NCBI GenBank assembly: GCA_037178855.1
Contig: JASJZC010000007.1
Location: forward strand, 7,316,001 to 7,380,000
Direction: 5' to 3'
DNA: 64,000 nt
DNA from: Oscheius sp. JU75
Lineage: Eukaryota; Nematoda; Chromadorea; Rhabditida; Rhabditidae
Shown: positions 40,901 through 52,100 of the stretch, in pieces
Position numbering within the stretch: the stretch's first letter is position 1
Layout of the letters: every line of letters begins with the position of its first letter
Notes under the pieces: model-generated
Told to the model about the DNA's origin: nothing
The model's input: the letters and a program-made list of their open reading frames with translations, nothing else
The model's database searches: none
Program-made: the position numbers and the translations under genes

Positions 40901-42941
40901 AAGGCTTCTAGCACCCATTACCTTCATTACTGGTATGTTATTCCTAGGTTTCATTTCACATTATTTCAGGCTGGTGACTGCTGAAACCAACCCTGACACT
41001 GCTCCTCTTCTCTTGTGGCTGAACGGTGGCCCCGGATCCAGTTCTCTCGAAGGGATGTTCCAGGAAAACGGACCATTCAGGCTGAACAAGGATGGAGCAA
41101 CAATTTCTCTGAATCAGTACGCATGGAACAAGGTTTGTGATGGAACATTGGCCAGCTAAAATGGTTCAGTTTGCCAATGTCTTTTACATGGAAGCTCCTG
41201 TTGGCGTCGGTTATTCGTACACAACTGATGGACAACAGCCTGCTTGGAACGATGACAACGTAGAAAGAGCCAGAAGAGTTGTAATCAGCGCATTTTAAGA
41301 CCGCAGACGAGAACTATGTCGCTATTCAAGACTTCTTCAGCATCTATCCAGAATACATCAACCGGCCATTCTATGTTACTGGAGAATCCTATGGCGGAGT
41401 CTATCTTCCCATGCTGACAGAAAGAATCATTGACGGAATTCAAAACGGTTCCTTTGTCGTCAACTTCATGGGGACTGCTATTGGAAATGCAGCTCTGGAT
41501 AAGGCTATCGGCTCCAATACTCTTCTCCACACCGAGTACTACAGAGCTGGATTAACTTACAAGTAAGATAGTCTTCTAATCGCACATCCGGTTTAGTCAA
41601 TACCAGCTGATGAACAATGTCTGCTGCTACGGGTCTAACTACCCTGATGAGATCTCGTGTCCCTATTCCGACCATGTAACTGATTTCAACCCAGTAATCT
41701 ACAAAGGAAATCTGTCTGATCCTTGCTACGATCTCATTCTTCAAAACGGTGTCCAGTTCCTTGTTTTCGACTGGGATCCTTACAATCTGTACCAGCAGTG
41801 TTACACCATTTTGAACGGTACCGCGCCGGCGATTCCCGTCGGAGAGACTTGGGTTAGTACTCGTTTATGCTAATATCAACGTTTCTAGACTGGCATTAAC
41901 TACGATTCTACTGACCCCAACGGAGGATATTGGTGCTACATGAGCCAGGCTCTCAGCACTTACATGAACATGGTGTCTGTTAGAAGGGCTTTGAATATTC
42001 CGGACGGAACCGGTGGATGGGTTGGAGACACGTGAGAGTACTTGAAAGTATACGTATTGTCCTCTTTCAGATCAATCATCGCAGTTTATCAACAACAGTA
42101 CAACACCACATCTGACATCATTCAGCGCATTTTGACAAGGTTTTTCGAAACAATAGACAGCAAAACATACTTTCAGTGACTACTACAAAACTGGAAAGTA
42201 TTCTCTTCTCTACTACAGCGGTGACGCCGATGAGGAATGTAACTGGCTCAGTGCTGAATGGTTCACAAATATGGTTTACAAAGCAAATTTGGGACTTTCG
42301 GTTCGTATCTTTATATCAATACGTATCAATACTTTTCATTCAGGTTACCCAAATAAGACAACCATGGACTTATCAGTCGAACCCGAACAATTATGTTACA
42401 CAGGCCGGCTTCTTTAAAAGATACTCAAGCAATATTGATGTTGTAACTGTCAAGGCAACTGACGCTCTCAAAAAGAATATTAAATTCTTTAGGGAGCTGG
42501 TCACTTTGTACCTCTGGATCGTCCGGCACAGGCACAGCAGATGATGTATAACTGGTTGAACAAGCTTGACTACAGTACACCTCTTAGAACAGATGCTACA
42601 ACCGTAATCATATTATTGTGTCGGCTTATCTTCCTATTTAGAGCACTTCTTCTGCACCACGGACCACACAGGTTGCTACAACTGTCGACAACAGAGCTAC
42701 CACACCTCTTGGATCAGTCACCACACAAGGTTTCACAGTCACAGCTGCTTCTGCTACCTCACCGGTTACAAACGTAGAAACAACAGCAGCAAATGTAACA
42801 AAAGCAGCAAATGTAACAACAGCAGCAAATGTAACAACTGCGGCAGCTCCAACTCAGCCTGCTACCACAGTTCCGCCAAATGTAATGTCTACTGTCATGC
42901 CGACGAGCATTCTTTCGGTTCTGCTTGCATGCTTGCTGTAA
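34910..42941 (+). CDS. giant secreted serine carboxypeptidase with four S10 domains, copy 1
   Basis: Four peptidase family S10 (cathepsin A/carboxypeptidase Y) domains lie in one reading frame of roughly 2,100 residues. The ATG at 34910 opens a signal peptide ([16 protein letters not shown]). Domain 1 (about 34910-36850) and domain 2 share a single exon (36730-36998), which proves the fusion. Nucleophile motifs: domain 1 GEGYGA (serine lost), domain 2 GESYGG, domain 3 (38870-40790) GESYGG, domain 4 (40830-42600) GESYGG. The Asp motif GDxD and the His motif (GAGHFAP, GSGHLVP, GAGHMVP, GAGHFVP) are present in all. An RAKR-E site lies between domains 2 and 3, and domain 3 carries a basic insert ([18 protein letters not shown]). 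The tail is a Thr-rich stalk with repeated AANVT units and ends in a short hydrophobic stretch ([11 protein letters not shown]), suggesting a lipid-anchored or weakly membrane-held protein. Introns are mostly about 40 nt. Confidence 0.9.
42779..42846 (+). repeat. short tandem repeat coding AANVT units
   Basis: About four imperfect copies of an 18-nt unit (acagcagcaaatgtaaca) in frame at the 3' end of carboxypeptidase copy 1. Three copies create Asn-Val-Thr N-glycosylation sites in the stalk. Confidence 0.7.
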
Positions 42942-44368
42942 ATGATACAATACTATTGGATTCTCAGATGTTCATACATATTATCAATTTATAAAGTTTT
43001 TATTTCGTATGAAGTATGTTTTGGATCAGATTTCCAAAACATGCTGCGATTATTAAAACTGCTACCGGTTTTACTACTTTTGCGAAATATGTCTATTGCA
43101 CTTTGCAGATGTGGTTAGTCCGTAGACATAATTTTCCGTTACTAGATAAGAACAATATATTGAACAGTACAGAACCCAGGCTGCGTTTGTTCTACCAAAG
43201 CCGAAATGTGTCAAAATGCTTTATTCATCCAAACATTTAAAGATGCCAGGTTCTGCGGTAGTAGTTGTTGTTGGTTCTTCCACACGCTTCATACTGTAGT
43301 GTCGTTCGATAGTTCCCCGGCTCTGCGGAGAACATAGTCGTCAATCCGTCTAAGACGGCCGCTCCGCAGAAGGGTGAGTTTTTTTACTGTCTTTTGCTAA
43401 ACCATTCTATAAAAATGAGCCGTCTCCGTCTGTCTGTGTGCGTCGCCTCACTCTCTGGGGCACAGCTCACGCCATAACTTTGCGTATAGCGCACCGGGCT
43501 ATGAATCGGAGCCACCTGGGTTCCGGGCGAGTATTCTCCGATGGAATCTGCTGACACTAAACCTCAAATTCAGCGTGGGACGCATGTTTCACTGGAAGAG
43601 CTAGATGTAAAAGCTAAATCTTGTGACTACTAACTGAAACTGCAATGTAGAATTCTGAAAAATCAAAAAAAGTGGCAGAACATCGCCAATCACGGTAAAT
43701 GCAAGTTTTCATATCGTAAATTAGACGACACATGACAACAACAAATGATGACTGATAACGCTATCGTTGCTTTTTTAATTATAAATGTCCTTTTTTGCTT
43801 AATATTCGGAGATTATTTCTTTAACAACGTCTCTTAGTAACAAAAAATGTTTTAGGACAATTATTTATACTGTAGGAGGCCTTTCGAGCAAAATTTTTCC
43901 ATTGGCAGCACAAACTAGACAACTGGTTTTCTGAGTTTCGGGACACTACTAACATTGTTTTTAACGCTTATAAATATCTATCATATCATAATTGATCCGT
44001 TAGTAACCAGAAATGAGTTCACAGCAAAATTTAAACTTTTTGAAAAGTCCAATAAGTGAAAATGCTTTTGTTTAAGGAATTTTCAGTGGCACTGATTCCT
44101 ATTCATTCTCTCAAGCTAAATCGCTAATGTTTCCTGTTTCTGATGTCTAACTTATTATGATATGAAAGTATATTGCTAAAAAAAACTTTGTCTGGCTAGT
44201 AATTGCACAAGCCCCACCCTTTGGGCTTTGGGAAAGTGCCTCCGAGAGGTAAGTCTTAGATTGGTTATTTTTTATTCGAGAGGTTTCCTATGAGATCGGT
44301 AGAAAACACGTGACTATTTTTCAAAAGGTGTACAAATGCTTTTACCATACAGAATATTCAAAAAAAAT
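42942..44368. other. intergenic with a GC-rich structured block
   Basis: Mostly A+T-rich, but 43240-43560 is distinctly richer in G+C and contains a hairpin (listed separately). I see no protein-coding exon. Confidence 0.45.
43322..43370. repeat. inverted repeat with a nested stem-loop
   Basis: TCTGCGGAG (43322-43330) is perfectly complementary to CTCCGCAGA (43362-43370). Inside lies a second hairpin, CCGTC-TAA-GACGG (43346-43358). A GTGAG follows at 43374. It could be a structured RNA or a transposon remnant; I could not assign it. Confidence 0.5.
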
Positions 44369-45626
44369 TTATTTCCCAAACAAGCTTTCCCAGAATCCTA
44401 TCTCTTTCACCGTTGTTGTAGTAGCCACAGTAGTCGTGGTAGTAGTTGTACTCGGTGCTAGTATTACTTCCATCGTGTAATCGATGGTAGCAACTCCGTA
44501 CAGATTGCAGCCCAGATCCATATTGGTCACAACGGGAGTCGTATTCAATGGTCCAAATATACGATGAAGTGCCTGATTGGCCGATGTTAGACTGAGATAT
44601 GCGTCAGAATTTGTATCTCCTCTCCAAGTGAAATTATACTGTATCCACGATTCCAATGTGGTAGCATCATAATAGCCGCTTGTCTCCGTGTTTTGTTTCG
44701 CGTTTACAATTCTCCAGTTCATTCCAGCCTTTTCCAGATTTGAATCTTTAACGACCAGTCCTCTTTTCGACTGAAGATCATTAGAAAAGGCCTGGGCGAA
44801 CTCATTGCACCAAAAAGTAAGAGTGCCTTTCAGTACAACAATGGATTTTATGCCCCATGCAACCAGATCGAAAGATGTGTCCATGGTAGAATGACTTAAT
44901 ATCGTTAGCGTATAAATTTAACATACTTGAATCTTTGTATCACATTGCTGTCATTTATCTCTTTCCCAGGAATACCATTTAGAAAGTAAATGTCGGCGTC
45001 AGACTGCAAGTAGTTACTTTGCAATTGGGAAAACAAACCGAGCAGTTGAATCGTGAAAACACGAATGTTTCACTGTTGTCTTCTTCTGACTGTGTTATGG
45101 TCAAAAAAGTCTTTCCGTGCGTTGCATCAAGTATTAACAGTTCTTTAATTGGCGGCTTCCAGTCATGGAAAAACTGTGGATTCTGATAACTAACCATGGA
45201 ATCTAAAAAAAACTTGTCCAAAAATGGTAGATGCCTACCATACGGCATGAGAATAAGTAGGTCCGTGGTGAAATCCAGATCAAACGAGTGTCCGTTGTTG
45301 TAGACAGTCAGGTCGGAGAAAGTTTTCATAGTAGTCCACTCGGCAAGTCTAAAACTGCATAATAAAAATTGTAATAACTTGCGATCCATTATAGGTAGCA
45401 GTTTCGATGTTTCGGCCTTCAAAGGTCAGTAGTAGAGAATGGCCAGCTTGAGCATCGGTGCTTCTGTATGCAGGAACAAAAACAGCAGACAACTGAATGC
45501 TTGATCTTGTAGAGAAAAATAACGACTAACTTTATTCGCCGCAACGTATGTGTACGTTTTGTTTTGTTCCCATGTGTTAGTCCTGATAACACGAGCTTCG
45601 GAGTCAGGTGAAATGAACTCGTACAC
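44369..45626 (-). CDS. unknown protein, probably extracellular (5' end unresolved)
   Basis: At least five minus-strand exons join in frame: 45460-45383, 45348-45239, 45202-45063, 45003-44927 and 44894 to the stop at 44369-44371. An upstream piece (about 45626-45531, with GPFNDTVYEFISPDSEA and an NKT site) probably belongs but its junction does not resolve. The protein has several N-glycosylation sequons (NHS, NFT, NTT), many aromatic and Thr residues, and a late run of Thr (APSTTTTTTTVATTTT). That looks like a secreted or surface protein, though no signal peptide was located. One intron (45349-45382) appears to use a GC donor, and another (44895-44926) is only 32 nt. I do not recognise the family. 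It sits between the two giant carboxypeptidase genes on the opposite strand. Confidence 0.55.
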
Positions 45627-45660
45627 CGTGTCATTGAAAGGGCCTTCTAAACACGAGTAG

Positions 45661-46165
45661 TTGTAATTTTAAACGTCTACCAAAAGTAATGCAGCCTGTG
45701 GATAGCAAAAAAATAAGAGAGATTGTTTCATACCATTTCATACTTTGAAAAGATTAAGGGTGCATAATGGGGAGAGATCAACGTGCGGCGATCGTTGATC
45801 AGATCAGCACTGTCTATTCGGAAACTTTGACAGACACACTTTGGGAATAGTAGGTTTCGAACTTCCTAAATAGATACCATTATGAAGTTTGAAAACAGGT
45901 CGTATGGATTTAACATGAGTGTTAAGTGCACAAATGGTGGCATACAAGAGAAGCTGGACATTACCCAGAAGTTCTAAACAACTTGGATAACTGGCCAAAT
46001 TCATCAATGATACCACTAACTTTTATCATTTTTCTTCTCCCTAGTTTTTTGCGGATGACTAGCAGTCCACGTTTTCCATGTAATTCTTATCACTACACGA
46101 TTAGAACATTAGCTTCTGTTCGCAGCCGTCAGTCACTGCCGTAGTCCAGCCACAGTTTTTCCAAA
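45661..46165. other. spacer upstream of carboxypeptidase copy 2
   Basis: Contains open stretches that may be 5' exons of the minus-strand unknown gene and the promoter of copy 2. Nothing can be firmly assigned. Confidence 0.35.
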
Positions 46166-49100
46166 ATGAGGAACTTGTTTCTTTTACTGTTTGTAACCCT
46201 GGCTACAAATGCGGATAGAGCAGACGACTTGATAAGTGAGCTTCCCAACGTCACCTTCCAGAGCAACTTCAAACAGTATTCTGGATATCTGGTGCCGAAG
46301 CTTCATTACTGGTCATAACACTGTTTTCTGTAAATTCTTCTGTTTTTAGGTACTTTGAATCTCAAAACAATGTCTCTACAGATCCCCTGATACTGTTCAT
46401 TGCTGGAGGACCACTATGCAGTTCGGTTTATGCAACTCTGGAAGAGATTGGACCCTTTAAGGTTTATCCAGCTGGCGACAGTCTCTATGAAAATGTCTTC
46501 TCATGGAACAAAGTTGGTGCACTTCAGTTCTTTGAAACCCTATTCAGATGTCTAACCTTCTCGTAATTGACCTTCCTGGTGTTGGCTTTAGCCCCGTTGA
46601 TAACACAAGCAATGCTACCGATGCAAACATTGTTTCCACTCTGCGAACAGCTATCTTCAACTTTTTGATAAACTTCAAAGAGAGAATACCAAACAAACTT
46701 TTTGTTGCTGGACAAGGCTATGCATCTGTCTTTGCCACAAAACTTGCTAACAGTTTGTTGCAACAGCCAAACTTTCCAGGTGTCAAGATCAACTTTGGGG
46801 TGGGTTCATTCATAAAGGTCTGATCGTTCTCTAGGGTCTCATGATCGCAAATGGAAGATTGAGTCAGTCGGTCGAATACGATTCATTCTTCTCCTACGCA
46901 TATGTTCACGGATATGCTGGAAAAGAGTAAGCTGAATATAGGAAAGTTTGGAATCTTTTCAGTGACTGGGAAAACCTTCAAACTTGTTGCTGCCAAAATC
47001 AGTCTTCATACAGTTGCTCTTATTCTGCTGCTGCAATGACTAGTCCAGCATGTTTCAATGCTTCATCTGCAGCCTATTCTTCATGGAGAAGCTCACTGTA
47101 TGCTTCCCTAGTTTTGACGCGTTGTGTGTTTCAGATCCGTGTCTACTGATATCTATCAAGATTGTTATACTAGTCCTAACAGCCAGGTGAGCATACGTGC
47201 AGAATAGTTATTTTGGAATTTAGGGCAACATGCAAAGTTCCACCGACCCATTCAACAGCTACCCTTGCTCAGCTCCACAAGCTATTGAAACCTATTTGGC
47301 TAAGAGGGATGTGAGAGATGCTCTTCACCTAACTGGAACTGATCCCTTTGTCACCTGTGCGAGCTATGTTGAACTGACGTTGGATCTCAGTCCTGATCTT
47401 CTTTCCATGATGAATAATAGAAACTATACGTCGACCAATTCTTCAGTGGGTCTGTTGCAAGAATGTAAGGTTGTTTAGATTCTCATATACAATGGAGATG
47501 TCGATTCCACTTACACTTTCCTGTCAGCTAGAAAGTTTGCCTCGCAAATTGCGGCTTCGAGAAATATGAATGTACGAACCAGGTTTTTCGAAAGCTGAAC
47601 TGATCCTAGATGTTCAAAGATGAGCCTTGGAATGCAAACTATCACAGATACGTCTACAATGACACTGATGGTGGCCTGAGAACTGAATTCACTGACAGAC
47701 TTTATGTCCTCACTGTCAGAGTAAGCAAAACATGTGCATCAGATGAAAAAAAACTTAAGGGTGGCGGCTACAAAGCAGCCATAAACAGACCCTCTCAGGT
47801 TCTTCAAATTGTCAGAGACTTCGTCAATGGATTCGGATTCAATAACTGCTTAGGAGCTGTCAACTTAAAAGCCCAGCCGCTGAAACAAAGCTACCAGTAC
47901 TTATCACCAGCACCAAACAAGAAACAGACTGACCTAGTAGGACAAACTTCGATAGTTAAAAGATTTTCATCAGGTGTCATATCTGCCCGGAATTACATTC
48001 CAAGCCGGAGAATGGAAACAGTATTCCGGCTACCTGAACGGAGGAAACAATTCAAACCTTCACTACTGGTAGATGTTATGAGTAATCATAATATCCCTGT
48101 TTACAGGTTTGTCGAGTGTCAAGTCCTGAAAGTTGACGCTCCCGTAATCTTGTGGCTCGGTGGTGGTCCTGGCGGAAGTGCCTTAAGAGGACTTCTTCAC
48201 GAAAATGGACCTTTCAAGCCAAACAAAGATGGACAGTCTTTGTTCGAAAACTACTTTTCATGGAATAAGGTATTGTTTCTTTTGATATACCTCTCACGTT
48301 TCAGTTTGCTCACATACTCTACATCGAATCACCTGTCGGAGTTGGATTCTCCTATCCAGGATCCGACTTTGCTCGACTCAATGATGATGAGGTAAACTGT
48401 ATCTACAATGATTGGTAGCAACGCGTTTAGGTAGCCCAAATGAACTACAATGCACTGAAGGATTTCCTTGCCAACTTCCCAGAATATACTGGCGAGTTCT
48501 TCATTTCAGGAGAATCTTACGGTGCTGTTTTTGTAACCACATTGGCAAAGAAAGTCTTGGACGGCGTCAGTAACAGAGACATCATAGTGAACATCAAGGT
48601 TTTCTGCCTTCTATAGAAAGCAAAATGTTTCTTTCAGGGAATCAGCATTGGAAATGGCGCACTCTCCAGCAAGCAACAGGCCAACTCTGTCATTTTCCAG
48701 AAATACACTTATGGACTAATCGGTCAGACGTGAGTAGTATTCAAATGAGGTTTATAACTTTCTTTAGAGAGTACGACAGCTTCGCCAGCCAATGTTGCAA
48801 CAATACTGATCCCACAACCTGTGACTTTTACGGAATGTACTTGACAGTCAACCAACAGGGACACTATCAAGCAAAAAGTGGAGCAGATCCTACTTGCGTC
48901 AATTTGGTATGATTCCACTATTTACAACAATGTTTGATTTAAACTATGACGTATGCCGACATATCGTTCTTCGATCACGTCAGAAGTGACAAGAACCTGT
49001 ATCAAGACTGCTACACAAACACCAAGAGCAGTCCGAACGTTTTACCTCAAGACAGACAGTTCAATGATTACGCGGTATGTTTTTGCTATCAGCTATCACA

Positions 49101-52100
49101 AGTTTGATAGACCATGATCAATCTTGATTCCACTGATCCCTACAACGGATTCCCGTGCTGGAAAGACCCTGCTACTGAAAAGTATTTGGGACGAGCTTCT
49201 GTGAGAAAAGCTCTGAACATCCCCGATGATGCTCCTGTCTGGAATACTTACAAGTATATCCCACTTTTAAGGCTTTGAAACTAATTTCAGCCCTTCATTT
49301 GCTGTCAATTACACACAGCAGTACCCTGAATTGGCAGATCTTCTCACTTCAATCATTAACCATCCTGTTTACAAGGCAAATTGAAACCAATATGGTTGAC
49401 TGGATAACTTACAGAAAGAGCTCATGCGAGTTTTGATCTACAACGGAGATATTGATTTGGTTTGCAATCACTTAGGAGATCAGTGGTTCGTGAATGATGT
49501 AGCTAGTGGATTACATCTGGCAGTATGTTTCTGCCAAGATAAATTGCAAATCTTTACAGACAACTAGTAGATACAGTTCGTGGTCGTTTGAAATGCCCGG
49601 ACATAGAGAGTACGGGAGGGCTACTGTTGGCTATGCTAAGGTAATTAATTTTTCATGCTATAAGAATAATCTGTTGTAGAAGTTTTCTGATCGTTTGACG
49701 TATGTTACATTAAAAGGAGCTGGTCACAACGCAGTTCTTGATCGTCCTCTGCCAGCTCTACAGATGATGTACAACTTCATCAATGTGAGACAAAAAAACA
49801 ATTGATCGATTTCGCATACAGAATCAAAACACTGGAACAATTCTGGCAGCTGCCAACGTTGACCTGACACCGAAACCGCTAACTGCTGAATATCATGGTA
49901 TGCCGCCTTGTCAAGCAACTGTAGCTTCTCCACCTTCCAATTTTCCACCATTGAACCAGGAGAAGGTAAAATAATCTGGAAATGTTTTGTCACTTTTCTT
50001 TTCAGGTGTCTGCTACTGAAAACTATACCGCTGCAGCTTTGAAAGACGAAATCCATAATCTACCTGGCTTGCCCTACAAGCCCAATTTCAGACAGTTTTC
50101 TGGCTACTTGACTGTTCCGGAATACCCTCTGAATCATCTGTTCTATTGGTTTACTGAGTCTCAAAATGATCCAGCAAATGACCCTGTCGTTTTGTGGTTC
50201 AACGGAGGACCTGGCTGCAGTGGTCTTGGAGGGTTTTTTGAAGAACTTGGACCTTTCCATAACAATGACGACGGAGGAAAGACGTTGTATGAAAATGTAT
50301 ATGGTTGGAATAAGGTTTGGGGTTAAGGAAAGAACGAATGTTTGTTTCAGAAAGCAAGCGTTATCTTTTTGGAAGCACCAGTCGGAGTAGGGTTTTCCTA
50401 CACAACAGATCCATCATGGCTTCTGAATGATGATAATGTGAGAATTTTAACACAACCAACTATTCATTTTCAGACTGCCATGAACAATGCTCTTGCTGTG
50501 AAGCTTTTCTTCGAAGAACTTTTTCCCCAGTATGCAAACAACGAATTCTACATTACCTCCGAAAGTTATGGGGGTGGGCTTTTGATACTTCTGATCAAAA
50601 AATGGAATTTCAGGTGTTTACGTTCCAACTCTGGCTAGAGATTTGATTAAAATGCTGGAGAATGGTACTCTTAACATTAATTTCAAGGTGAACGGGTATA
50701 TAACCTTTTTATAAGTCTTTAGGGCTTCGCTATCGGTAATGGTTACCTGTCTCATCATGACCAATCCAATTCGGAACTTACTTTTCAATATGGACATGGA
50801 TTTACCGGAGCAGAGTAAGTATTTTGTTCCAAGATATCACAACTTACAGCGACTGGAATTCACTGAAAGCAATCTGCAACGTATCGACGAATCCTATCTA
50901 TTATGATTATAATGGTCTACCAAAAACAAGTACTTGCTACCTTGAAGCAAATAAACTTACAACTGCATACTTCCAGGGAACTAACACGTAAGTTTGCTCA
51001 ATTTTATTTTACACCACGCAATCAGTGATCCTTACGACATCTACGTCGATTGCTACACATTTGGAGCCAGTACTCCTGTCAATACTAGTGCGGCGAGAAC
51101 GAGAGGAGAGCTAGCAAGACAGGCAAGAATGGGGCGACGACGTCAAGCTGTATCGGACAAGCCTTTCTTAAACAATAACGATGGCTCGTGGTTCGGATCC
51201 ACTGATCCATTCCGTGGATTGGCTTGTTACAATGATGACCAGTTGGCAAAGTATCTCAACCGCAAGGATGTACAAGAAGCCATCCATGGTCGCATTCATC
51301 AGAACCTCCTCAAACATTCTTGGAGTGACTGCGCGTAAGTGAATTCTAGTTTCAAACGTGGTTTTGAAGAACATTGGCATACGATGAGCAGCCGAAGTAT
51401 TATGATATGCACGACGTTCTGAACGACATAATGGATTCTGACTTTTACACAGACAACAGCATGCGTATAATGTTATACAATGGTGATGCCGACACAATCT
51501 GCCAATTTTTGGGTGACCAATGGTGGGCGGAGCGACTGATCGCTAGCAGAAATATGACTGTGGGTGGGCTTTTTACCATAACTTTTGTTTTAGACACTGT
51601 ATGAGAGACAGCCTTGGTACTATCAGAAGAGTGATTCTGACCCAAAGATTCTTGCTGGTTTCGCTAAAGGATTTTCCGAGAACTTCGTGCAAATGACTGT
51701 CAAGGTCCCATTTTAGTTGAATACAATGAAAAAAACGTATAGGGTGCCGGCCACATGGTTCCCATGGATCGTCCTGGTCCTGCACTACAAATGTTACTGA
51801 ACTTCTTGTCCAACTCTGACAGCTACAGTACTCTACAACCGGTCGATATCACCCGACAAAAACTTTTCCCTGACTATCAAAACAGTGTTCCCACTGCTTG
51901 CTCAAGAAAAGTTGGTTGTTTCAGAAAAAGTTTTACACGTTTTCAGGACTCCGACCGCGTTCTCAGTCTTCCAGGAGTAGATCTATCTCTACTTTCTAAT
52001 AAAGTTCAGTACTCTGGTTTCCTTAAAGGCTCTGCTAGCAGCATGCTGCATTATTGGTAAGCAAGCACTACTCTTTTCACTCCGGTTAAGGCTATACGAC

